This document shows, in pieces, positions 20,352 to 30,270 of a DNA stretch of 64,000 nucleotides. The translations under genes were made by a program, and so were the position numbers. The stretch is taken from NCBI GenBank assembly GCA_015178975.1, contig WHVD01000032.1, positions 496,001 through 560,000 on the forward strand. The letters are read 5' to 3'. Position 1 is the stretch's first letter. Each line of letters starts with the position of its first letter. Below the pieces are notes generated by a model. It made no database searches. It was not told where the DNA came from and worked only from the letters and a program-made list of their open reading frames with translations. Source of the DNA: Hysterangium stoloniferum (lineage: Eukaryota; Basidiomycota; Agaricomycetes; Hysterangiales; Hysterangiaceae).

Positions 20352-21700
20352 CCGACACGTCCTACAAGGTCTCCAAGTCGCCCACAGCAGCCTTACAACA
20401 TAACATCCCCATTTGGGATACAGCAGAGTGGCAGGGCGGCAATCTCGTCGTATTCGTCTCTCAGTGGATGGAACGGGTATGTGAGATATAACCTGAACTC
20501 GTATACCTCGTTAATTTATTTTCAATTTTACATTTAGGGTTTCTAATTCTACCGCCACCAGGAGCAATTCAACTCCTACAAGTTCCTTAAATTTGGGTAG
20601 CACTGTACATGCCACTGCTCCCGCGTTTACAAACCAAGGTCGCTCTGACAGGTAGGATTCTGTAACTTGAGGTTTAGCTTACATCCACTCATGGTTGCGG
20701 TGTAGTTTGACGTCCGGATCAGGTTATAGACATGAAATTCTGAGACAAGACTGGCCACCGGCCTCCATACGGGTTGACGAGATGCATAAGTAGATATTAT
20801 TTTGTTCCATATAAATGACAAGTTATTTATAAGATTCATAACAGGAGCGTACTCGCAAGCCCTCGAAATTTAAGAGATCCCGAACTATTGGCGGGAAGCG
20901 ACTGTCTTCCTGGCCATAGACAAGGGAGCGGCAACAACCAGCGGGCAAGCGAGTATTCATCCACCCATCTTTCAGAATTGGCACCGGTGTTCCCGCCAAG
21001 GAAAGAAAAGGTGCTAAACCGCGATTTACCCAAACAGTCGCAGGTTCGTTCTAAAGCTGCCCGCGTAAAGAGGAGTCTGCCAAGGCCATCTAAAAAGCGA
21101 CCACCTAAGTCGCAGTCCTTCGACTCTCCTTCAAAATTCCTGTCTGCTCTCCTTGAAATGATCCCAAACCCGATGATAATCAGTTGTCCATACCGGATCA
21201 AACATTCCTCCAATCGCCCTTGCTCCCTTGCGACGGTGTTCAAAAAACCATTTCCACATTGGCTTGTACACATGCGGGACGAGTTGAAGGCCATCCACTT
21301 CGGTCACATGGAGCTTCAGCATGGCCAGATCGTTAACACCGACGTTAAAATGACAATAGCAGAAAGAATTAACACCGAATTCTGCCCTGGTTGCCAACAG
21401 ACATTCTCGAAACCACAGCAGGTCCGCGAACATGTCAAGCGCAGTCGGGAGTGTTCCAAACTCGCTCGCTGCCAAGATTGCGTTATAGAAGCGGAGCCTC
21501 GGCTAGAATGTGCAGAGTGTGCAGAGCTCCAGCGAAAACTGATCTGCAAGACTTACCTGGACTTGGCTATGGAGATCGGATATGGTCCTCCGGTGTATCT
21601 GGATCGGTATAACAGGGCTGACGAGCGGGCAGTGCAGCAAGATCTCGACAAGCGGGAGTGTGGTCGGTGGCTGGGAGCAGGGCGGTTACGGTGGGTGTGA
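20352..21700 (+). pseudogene. C2HC zinc-finger protein gene, copy Z (5' end cut off at the telomere-like array)
   Basis: Three exons join in phase: to 20476, 20539-20651, and 20845-21700 (introns GTATGT...TTTAG and GTAGGA...AACAG). The N-terminal part is Ser/Thr-rich (ISSYSSLSGWNG, NSTATRSNSTPTSS), followed by a basic segment (KSKAARVKRSLPRPSKKRPP region; the exact start reads VRSKAARVKRS). The conserved C-terminal half has CSLATVFKKPFPHWLVHMRD, a finger of the form C-x2-C-x12-H-x6-C (CPGCQQTF...EHVKRSREC), more Cys pairs (CQDC, CAECAELQRKLICK) and EIGYGPPVYLDR. A nuclear nucleic-acid-binding role is plausible but unproven, and I do not recognise a named family. No ATG or upstream exons exist: coding-looking sequence runs straight into the CCCTAAA array, so this copy is 5'-truncated. 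Confidence 0.6.
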
Positions 21701-22299
21701 ACATGAACAGGAGATGCTACCCACGTTATAATTTGTACCATTATAAATGATATTAAATTTGAAGCGTGATTCGTCTCGTCGCTTTGATCGATGAAGAAAC
21801 TGGCCATAACTGGGCTGACATTGACCCTCACTGCGCCTCGCAAGAGCTTCGGAAACGAAATTTTTGTCACGTGGGAAGTAATTCAATTCGGAGTACATAT
21901 CCGTGGGTGAGGCGGAGCCGCTCCGTACTCAAGCCCGGGCCGGCAGAAGCGAGAATACACAAAAGGTAACCAATAATAAACTAACATGGGAAAGAGACAA
22001 AGACGGGTGAATGAGAGGAGAAACTCGAAGTATTTAAGGACTATTGAGTAGGGATGTGAGGGGAAACGAAACGGAGAAATTATTATTATTATTATTCAAA
22101 TATATGCCGGGGTCCAGACATGCAGCCGGGACCACTTTGTCGGTAAATCTCCGCGATCCTCGAAACATGCAGAGCTCTCATGCTAGTCTAGTCCTGAGAT
22201 ATGGGAAATTAATAAGTTTGATCTTGAATCTAGTTAATATTTTTATTTGTGAAGCGTTAAGGAAAAGGGAGAGGAGCGGCCCCGCTTCTATGCAATGTC
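21701..22299. other. Intergenic, no gene seen; ATT microsatellite
   Basis: This stretch separates zinc-finger copies Z and X, which end facing each other. It contains a short ATT repeat (about 22079-22097). I see no other feature in it. Confidence 0.5.
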
Positions 22300-23701
22300 A
22301 GTTGTTTGTAAACTGGCTTTGCCAGAATGGCCTATTTGTGTAAAGTCGGGAGCAGCAGCGGTATTGCTCCATGGATTCATGCATATGGAAGATGAATCAA
22401 CGGCCTGGTGGTAGCTGACATAGTAGTTGTAGAATTGAAAAATCTAAATTTAAGCTGCGCCATCAGCGGTCCTTTGAGTTAAAATCAGATCTCACATACC
22501 CGCCGTTCCATTCACAAAGTGAAGAATATGAGGGCATGCTCGTATTGCATTGCGGTTTCTGCGGTATCCCCATTGGAAACATGATGGACGGTGCCCCCCC
22601 GACCACTTGGAAGCACCATGGGATCCGGGGGTGGATCCCACTGTGAGGAATGAGATTCGTCAGAATGCATCCGTGTACTCTGGGGTAAGCTACGGGTGTA
22701 ATAAGTAGTTAGATACAATACCGATAACTAGAAGCCTCAGACTCACGATCCGTAGCCGGGCGTCGCATCCCACCTCGAAGAGCAGCTCGCGTTGGGGAAA
22801 TGAAATATCCATGAGTCTGGGGTATTGCTATAAAATAATCGAGCGTTAGATCTTGTAATATGTCGTATATGTTCCGAGAAATTACCTCTGGTAACTATGT
22901 TCATTAATCCCTGGCAGTAGAGGTGAAATCGCGGCCTCTGTGTTCCCCAACCACATTCGGGACCTGTCTCGGTTAGTATGAAATTGTTGGTAGCAGGGCA
23001 CGTTGAGGCCTGAAGGAACAGGCTGGCCATAGCTATGACATAATCGTGCGTTAAATGTGGATAATTGCAAGACGTCGCATCAACCGAAAACTTACCCCGG
23101 ACCATGCCCACTGACCCCTGGCGGTGGGGCCGAAAACGATGCTATTATATTGTCCAACCTCATTCGGGACGTCTCTGCACTGTATAAATGTTAGTTGTAC
23201 CGCGATTTAAAGGTTGAAGGAAAAAATTGGTCTCACTGAGAATTCAGGGTTGAAGGAACAATCCAATCGTTTGGGGATACCAGTCCTGATAAATCGGAGG
23301 GTAAACGAACTGGGGACGAGTGTCGCCAGTATCCAAGGTAGGGACAGCCAGCGGATACATTTCATCAGGTTTCCCTTGTGAAAAGGCCATTGACAGGGAT
23401 CTTCTTGCCCCAATGCATTCAGAGCTCCATCGTGGACGCCGGGAAAATGATTAAAATCGGGGTGTGTAGCGTGGCTATAGGACGATTGACGAGATAGCCC
23501 CTGCCTAAAAAATACAGAAAAATGAGAATTAATGAGCATGCTGCACAACATCAACACAACTAACTCACAGGTCATATGAGTCGTAAGGAGAAAATCTCTG
23601 GTTAGGATAAGTGGCGTCTTCCCTAAAAAATGGTCACGTTAGACGGGTGGTGGAAATATCACAAGAAGAAAACACGAAGTGTCGTTAAATAGAGCGTACA
23701 T
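22300..23701 (-). pseudogene. Zinc-finger gene family, copy X: N-terminal half only
   Basis: Seven exons can be followed leftwards: 23701-23676 (MYALFNDTS), 23622-23569, 23504-23096, 23032-22886, 22827-22747, from 22689, and a last piece (about 22400-22300) aligning with exon 2 of copy Z. Splice borders are canonical, and intron 1 has a CTAAC branch site. The protein is Ser/Pro/Gly-rich (QGLSRQSSYSHATHPDFNHF, HSSQWDPPPDPMV). Exon 3 is broken by indels compared with copy Y, and a frameshift lies before SSLCEWNG. The overlap with copy Z (TGGAACGG before a GTATGTGAGAT donor in both) shows that both derive from one longer gene. The zinc-finger half is absent here. Confidence 0.6.
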
Positions 23702-24983
23702 TATTGTGGAATTGAGAAGAACTGTTGATTCTAAGTTGTAGGTGACGAGTCTGTGGTTAAGGACAAGCTGGCAGAAGAAATGAGAGTTGGTTTGAGGTTA
23801 TACATCCGCCTATCCTTCAACAAACTCAAATTCAAGGTTTCCGCGATTGGCTTTGTTTCACAATATCGTAGGCCAAGTGAGTAATCATAACCCTCGTGTA
23901 TAACATGTGTTGGGTGCCAACTCCATATTATTTCGGAAGCGGTCTACCGCTGGTAACCCTTATTCTCAATACGACCGGCTAGAGATAATAAGGGTCATAG
24001 GAGGTGAAGTATTTGCCAGGTAAGGAGAACAACCTTCCCTTTGTTCTGATTTAATTAAATGGTGAGCGCACAGCCACACTGCGTTAGCCACCGACATGAG
24101 CTTGGATTACAGCTCTGGCTTACAAGATATATTGTGGGTTAATTTTCAAACAAGATAGTAATAAACAATGAATACTCAATAATGCAAGTCGAACACCTGT
24201 GCGACAAGGCTGATAAACTGCCGTATCAGACTTCGGTCACGACTCACAAGCATGAGAAAGTACACTCCCAGTTTGGAATCGTCGAATCCAAGTCATCGGA
24301 TTGAGCCTTCCATTCAACAACAGCTTCCTCCACACCAGTAACACGATGCGGATAGGTCATTAAAAACCCCGTCCTCAATGACGTCTTAATCAAGGCTAGT
24401 CATCGTACAGTTCAGTTCATACTGCATTCGAGACTCAGGACCATCAGAATCTGGAGAATTTATACACTGGATAGGGTGGAAAGGATAGTCGACTATAAAT
24501 ACACCAAGTAAATACCACTTCCAAATCTTATTGCTGTCCGCTCACAGATCTACACTGGATCTTCACGGAGTGGCATCCATTATAGGCTTTAGAATGTATT
24601 GCAAGGTCTATTCTCGGATCGCCCATTATCATCGCAGAAGCAACGCACGTTTTGAGCGATCACATCGCATGGGTATGGTTACCCGAAGTGCCAATAATGT
24701 TTAACCGCCATTTCCAATTGTTTTCTTAATGCTGTGTGAGAACAAACGGCGGATTAGTGTCCAGGGCTTCACTGGCTCTCATCTCCTTAATGAGGGATAG
24801 AACATGTATCACTTCATAAAATTTGTGGAAAGGCTAGGTGAACTTATGTGTCGAGCGAAGGAGTTTACTGCAAATAGGTTACTTGCGCCTGTGGATAACA
24901 TGATGTTGAATATAGCAATATCAGGTGTGATCACTCAGAGAAACATTAGGTGGCTGTTTTCTCCGGATATTATCCCCTTTGAT

Positions 24984-24997
24984 GTGAGTCGACTCAC
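24984..24997. promoter_or_regulatory. Palindrome GTGAGTCGACTCAC, conserved in both blocks
   Basis: A perfect 14-bp palindrome containing two overlapping half-sites close to the Gcn4/AP-1 consensus TGASTCA. It is identical in block Y at 31767-31780 although the surrounding sequence has diverged. A binding site is an inference. Confidence 0.4.
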
Positions 24998-25189
24998 TCA
25001 GAGTGATTCTAAACCTCACCTTTAACACATATTTAATTGTTCAAATAGACACCACTTTATGCAGTGCGAGATGAGAGATTGTGATATTGTGATATTGCCA
25101 ATGTGAACCGTGTCACAGCAGTATCTGTGGATCTTTGAATGGAAGATGTAAACAATAAACAACATTACAGCCCATCAAAGAGATACTAA

Positions 25190-25811
25190 TGTTAGAAATC
25201 AAGACCCTAAATGTAACTCAGTCTTGTTTATTGTATAGTGGACTAATATATTTTATGTACCTAAATGTTTATTAGTTACATCAAGTTGTTGAAACAGTTG
25301 AATAACTCTTGACAAACACCCTGTGAGTGTGAGGAAAGTAAACACTAAGTGTATTCAACTGTGAAATAACTACATACCTGTGAGTGTGAGGAAAGTAAAC
25401 ACTAAGGAGACTTTCCCACACCCACAGGGGAGTATGCTACAGGGTGCTTACCTAAGCACCTACATCCATCAGTTACCTTACCAGGTAACTCACTCAATAC
25501 TGCACCTACAGTGCTGGGAAAAATACTAAAAATATCAGAAGAATATAGGGAACATCATAGACTATGTGAGAGCTGTAATATCATACTCTAACACAAGTAC
25601 CGATACATAACAATCTTTACTTACCTCAATCTTGTTTATTGTATAACAGACTGAGGTAATACTACTGTAGTTCCAGATTATATACTTGACCGTATATATT
25701 GCTAGGCACCACTAATGGCATGTTATGGATACTGGGTGCCTATGTCTGAGATTAGATGGTCTTGGGGTCGGTCAAGTTGGGCCACATATATTTTGATGGT
25801 GTTATTCAACA
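25190..25811. repeat. Solo LTR with ACTAA target duplication, itself interrupted
   Basis: It starts TGTTAGAAATCAAG and ends TGTTATTCAACA, flanked by ACTAA (25185-25189 and 25812-25816). Block Y shows the empty site (AAATACTAATACAAAC). Removing the nested LTR (25287-25593) and its duplication leaves about 310 bp. It contains two versions of a CTCA-TCTTGTTTATTGTATA stretch, one of them forming a hairpin at 25621-25659. Confidence 0.85.
25287..25593. repeat. Solo LTR family L307, copy 1 (CAAGT target duplication)
   Basis: It starts TGTTGAAACAGTTGAATAAC and ends CATACTCTAACA, with CAAGT at 25282-25286 and 25594-25598. It is 307 bp long and is nested in another LTR. Other copies are at 43368-43674 and 48679-48973. 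Each contains an internal direct repeat around CTGTGAGTGTG...AAAGTAAACACTAAG. Confidence 0.9.
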
Positions 25812-26300
25812 ACTAATACAAACAGTCTGAGTTCCACTTAATGGAAAATTGGAATGGTCAGATAAATCAGCCAGCGAGTTGGGTTCTAGAGTAGTACACA
25901 GCATAGATATATCGCCGCGATGTTACCTCACTGCTGGCACATGTGGTGGCCAACCTACTGCAGGCTTCGCCAAGGTTGCCACCCTAGTAAAACAGAGGTA
26001 GAGAAAGTAAATACCGTCAACAATGACTGTTGATATGGTAAGGAATTGAGCAGATGGTTCAAACGACCCTCACAATGAGTCCCAGATATCATATCCCCAT
26101 AGTCCTTGATAAGAACCAAAACGCCAACATGTCTGTCATCCCCATCACAATATCTGCCAGTGATTTACATTCCCTAGCATCGAGCTTTATGCCATTCTTC
26201 CTCATCCCTTCTGCACTGAATCAATGGTAGATAAATATATATATACCTTACTGAAGCTTTCCTATTTCATCTTCACATAGGCTGAAATCGGCGAAGAAAA

Positions 26301-27399
26301 GTCACATATTCGCAATGAAAAAATTTGACGCCAATACTGGCCCCTAGGCCCAAGACCGAGCTCGAATGGCTCACCTGGGCCACATGGATAATATTATTGT
26401 CGATACCTAAGTCCTGCATCAATAGAACTTCTGAGCCGAGACGCCTTAAATGCCAGTATGCGTTTATGTGTCCTAAAAACCTTCTGTCGGAAAATACAAC
26501 TTCTATCTGTATGGTCTCTATCCATCACAGAAGGTGCGGTCAGTTTGTTTATAATGTTCTCCATCCATAAAGGGTATCTGTGATATCAATCCTCTGATAA
26601 TTCTTTCTCCTTCGAGCTTCGTGGGGGCAGTGACAGTAACAAACACGGTAGCAAGCATAAGGTGAAATAAATTGATTCAAAGAGAGAGAGGTATAAAGTA
26701 CCGGCGTTGACTCCACGACTGGATTATGGCATACCTCTGCATTGCGTCTCCACAAGAATCCCCACCACTATCAGGAACTTGGACTGTCCCAAATAGAGGT
26801 GAAGTGTTTCTCTAAGAACTACCTTTTCACATCGCTAACAGAGAGGAATCAACTAAGCAAATACTAAACAGTGAAAGGAGAGCAGAATGATACATTTGTG
26901 AAACACATGCTGTTTCCTGCAGTGTTGCAGTTTTGTACAAAATGCTATAATAAACAGAAAAAAATGGATCCCAGGTTTTGGGGCGGTTGAATCCAAGTCA
27001 TCCACACTCCTTGCTCAGCCACTAATGACAAATTACAATGGATGATCTCACATTCCTATGAATAGTAAATCAGCAGATGGAGAAATTGCCAGGTGTTTTT
27101 AACTAGTTAGGACCAGCTACTTGACCCAAACAAAATCCGCTATAATGTAGGTCAAATGACGCAGAAATTTGTTAGGAAATCATGGGGGGTAGTTTTACAG
27201 CTGTTCCATAGGGCGGAGTTTGAAAACCAAAAAAGATTCTGCTTTGGATCTCAAAAGTGATTGTGATGTAACTCCATAACAAGATGGAAATAAGATATGA
27301 TACTTTGTATTTAATATATTTATATATGGGGCAATTTATTGCTATATGAAAAATGTCTTATAAAATATTATTTAAAATTTGGGCCTCTGTGCAAGAACC
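26301..27399. other. No recognisable gene
   Basis: AT-rich single-copy-looking sequence right of block X. One frame of about 80 codons (26325-26570) has no motif. I see no repeat, RNA gene or splice pattern. Confidence 0.4.
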
Positions 27400-27752
27400 A
27401 GCTCCCCTGCCACAATCCTTTTGGCCGAAATCTTGGCCTTAAGGGCTTATTTTATATAAACTCCGCCAATCACTCATCGGATTAACCGATTTAAAGTCAG
27501 TTAATGATCCAACATGTGACTGGTGGGTTTAGAATCCAACGAACTTTTGGATCCTTAAAAGATCCATAACCGAGTTAAAATCGGTTAAGGATCTAACATG
27601 TGATTGCCGGGTTTAGAATCCAATAAACTTTAGAATCCTCAAAAGATCCTTAATCAATTTTAACTCTTATAAGGATTCAATGGATAACTATTGGAGTTTG
27701 TATAAAATATGGCTCTACTAAGGATCCTAAAATTTTTGTAGAGGGGGTTATC
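27400..27752. repeat. MITE with terminal inverted repeats and internal ~93-bp repeats (copy 1)
   Basis: The inner ends read GGCTTATTTTATATAAACTCC and, inverted, GCCATATTTTATACAAACTCC. The outer right end is CCCTCTACAAAAATTTTAGG on the reverse strand. Inside, a GATCC...AACATGTGA...GGGTTTAGAATCCAA unit is repeated about twice at ~93-bp spacing. The second copy at 48612-49275 is in the opposite orientation. No coding capacity is seen. Confidence 0.65.
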
Positions 27753-28411
27753 CCGGTGAATACAATCTGGTTGATTATTTCGTTCCTTGAGTAATTGAAC
27801 TTTACTTTGGTAATGATATTTACCTAAAATGCATTTAAGCCCTGACATCCACTACTTCTTTGTTGCTCACATATACCGTTTCACATGAATTCTTTCAATC
27901 TTGAAAATGACGGTGAGCCCTGAAACAAACGAAGTATTTCAAGAACGTTGATCTCCACGTGAGATCTAGATGTGTACAAGTACAAATATACCCAGACCCA
28001 TTTGAGCTATGAGGTAGGCGTGTCCACCCGGATGAAGGTCCGACAAATTTCGGACGCGATGTGGATTATCGGGAGAACAAGGGCAGACAACAGAAGTTCG
28101 ACACATTGGATCCCTCACGGCAGCCAATTTTGTGGCATTGTTCAGAGCTTTGTGCCTTCTTTCTCGTCCGAGGTCGCGATGTTGGACAATAAATATAACC
28201 ATCTATCGATGAAATTTCATCTTTGGAGTTATGGAAAAGATTTGCGATCACACGTGCCCAAACCTTCGTTTCCGAAGATTGCGACTGCGATACAGCCAAT
28301 TTTGGCATGGGTCGCGGCGGACTTGTCCATCGATCACATAAAGAACACTAATGAGGCATCAAGCGCCAATACGGAAATAATTAATCAAATCATAAAACAA
28401 AAATATCAGTC
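27753..28411. repeat. Noncoding flank related to 45880-46090
   Basis: About 27880-28065 aligns with about 45900-46095 in the same orientation; the best block is GTGTCCACC-GGATGA-GG...AATTTCGGAC. It lies downstream of zinc-finger copy Y and, at the other site, downstream of the HD-domain gene. No gene was found in it; the long plus-strand frame running into 28607 is the complement of the zinc-finger gene. Confidence 0.4.
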
Positions 28412-30270
28412 CTATTTATACAATCCCGCTCTCGTCCTCTTCATCAAGGATACTCCGTTCCTCGAGCTCCCGCTCCTGTGCCTCCTCATCAAGGATAAAA
28501 ATTCTATCCAATGTGCAGGAGGAACATACCCGAGTTCTTTTGCGATCGTGAGGTATGCTCCAGATATGAGCTGCCGCCGTAGTTTCGCACATTTTTTGCA
28601 GTTCTGACACTGTGCATCGCCAGCCAGGCAGTTCTGGCACTCGCCGCATCCCTCACAAACTCCACAGTATGCAAGCAAGGAGCACTCGCGGCTATTCCTA
28701 ATGTGGGTGCGGATTTGGTCGGCTCTTGACCAGGTTTCATGGCAGGCAGGATTCGGACAGAAGTGTTTGAAATATTGCTCTGCTATCCGACGCTTGTGTT
28801 CTGTGGTGATAATGCGCCCATCGCAGAGCTTGATTGTATGATTTCTGATCGCTCGCAGCTCATCGCGAACATGGACCACCCAGTGTCGTAGGGCGTGGTC
28901 CAACACGGTCGCCAGACTACACACTGTCTTTCCGCAGTGCATTTTCCCATAAGGACAAGGCACTTCGGATGAAATTAGTTTGGTGTGAGTTGACGACCAT
29001 GAAGAGGAGGCGGAAGACGAGGAAGAGGGGGGAGGGTTTAGGGGAATGTTTTAGTGCGACTCCCCGAGGACACTTGGGACCTAACAAGACCCGTTTGGCA
29101 CGTTTATTGAGTGCCTTTTGTTTGTGTTGCGGTTTCATGCGGGCCAAAAACAAAAGTGTTGGCAGGCGGATGCCCGCTGAGTCGTTCTTTATTGGCTCCG
29201 GTTTCCGCAGACAGCAAAGCCTTTACTTTCTGTCCGTGGTTCAGAAATCCCACTGTGAGGAATGAGATTCCGCAGAATCTATCCGTGTACTCTGCTGCGG
29301 GAAGCTACGGGTGTAATAATTAGTTAGATAAAATAAAGATAGCTAGAAGCCTCGGACTTACGATCCGTAGTCGGGCGTCGCATCCCACCTCGAAGAGGCG
29401 CTCGTGTTGGGGAAATGGGATATCCATGAGTCCATGGAATTGCTACAAAACAATCGAGCGTCAGACCTTGTAATATGTGCCGAGAAATTACCTCTGGTAA
29501 CTATGTTCATTAATCCCTGGCAGTAGAGCTGAAAGCGGGGCCTCCGTGTTCCTCAACCACATTCGGGACCTTTCTTCGCTAGTATGAAAATGTTGGTAGC
29601 AGGGCAAGTTGAGGCCTGAAGGAACAGGCTGGCCATAGCTATGACATAATCATGCGTTAAATGTGGATAATTGCAAGACGTCGCATCAACCGAAAACTTA
29701 CCCCGGACCATGCCCACTGACCCCTGGCGGCGGGGCCGAAAACGACACTATTATATCGTCGAACCTCACTCGGGACCCCTTTTCACTGGGAAAATGTCGG
29801 TTGTGTCCCGAGCCCAATGTTGAAGGAACAAGCCAATCGTTTGGGGATACCAGTCCTGATAAATCAGGAGGGTAAGCGAACTGGGGACGAGTGTCGCCAG
29901 TGTCGAAGGTAGGGGCACCCAGCGGATAACTTTCATCAGGTGGTCCTTGTGAAAAAAACCATTGGCAGGGATCTTCTTGCCCCAATCCATTCAGAGCTCC
30001 CCCGTGGACGCCGGGAAAATGATTAAAATCGGGGTGTGCAGCATGGCTACAGGACGATTGACGAGATAGCCCCTGCCTAAATAATCCAGAAAAATAAGAA
30101 TTAACGAGCATGCCGCGCAAGATCAACACAACTAACTCACAGGTCATTTGAATCGTGAGGAGAAAATCTCTGGTCAGGATCAGTGGCGTCTTCCCTAAAA
30201 AATGGTCACGTTAGAAGGTGGTGGAAATATCATATGAAGAAAACATGAAATGTCGTTAAATATACATTAT
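28412..30270 (-). pseudogene. Zinc-finger gene family, copy Y: both halves, damaged
   Basis: N-terminal exons: 30194-30141, 30076-29702, 29638-29492, 29442-29362, and 29304 to a TGA at 29241. All are phase-consistent and parallel to copy X, with exon 3 intact here (FPGVHGGALNGLGQEDPCQW). The start exon is lost: the ATG is followed at once by a TAA, and the intron 1 donor GT has become AT. The zinc-finger half (about 29010-28412) has PCPYGKMHCGKTVCSLATV, HWVVHVRDELRAI, C-x4-C-x12-H-x6-C (CPNPACHETW...THIRNSREC), several CxxC pairs (CGVCEGCGECQNC) and AKELGYVPPA. A one-base shift near 28510 leads to an acidic tail (LDRIFILDEEAQEREL). The exons between the two halves, present in X and Z, are deleted. 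Family unrecognised. Confidence 0.6.

Larger units (their letters stand above)
23702..26300. repeat. Flank of duplicated block X (pairs with 30250-32404)
   Basis: Direct repeat of the region right of copy Y, including a TCGACTATAAATAC promoter-like motif (near 24490) and a conserved palindrome at 24984-24997. A possible frame at 24804-25025 is broken in block Y and is not taken as a gene. The block is interrupted here, not in Y, by nested solo LTRs at 25190-25811. Confidence 0.75.

Noticed and set aside
24804..25025. Open frame of 73 codons in block X
   Set aside because: The same sequence in block Y has a frameshift near the start, so no coding constraint is visible.
27972..28607. A 211-codon plus-strand frame
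   Set aside because: It overlaps the minus-strand zinc-finger half of copy Y, which has conserved motifs shared with copy Z; the plus frame has none.
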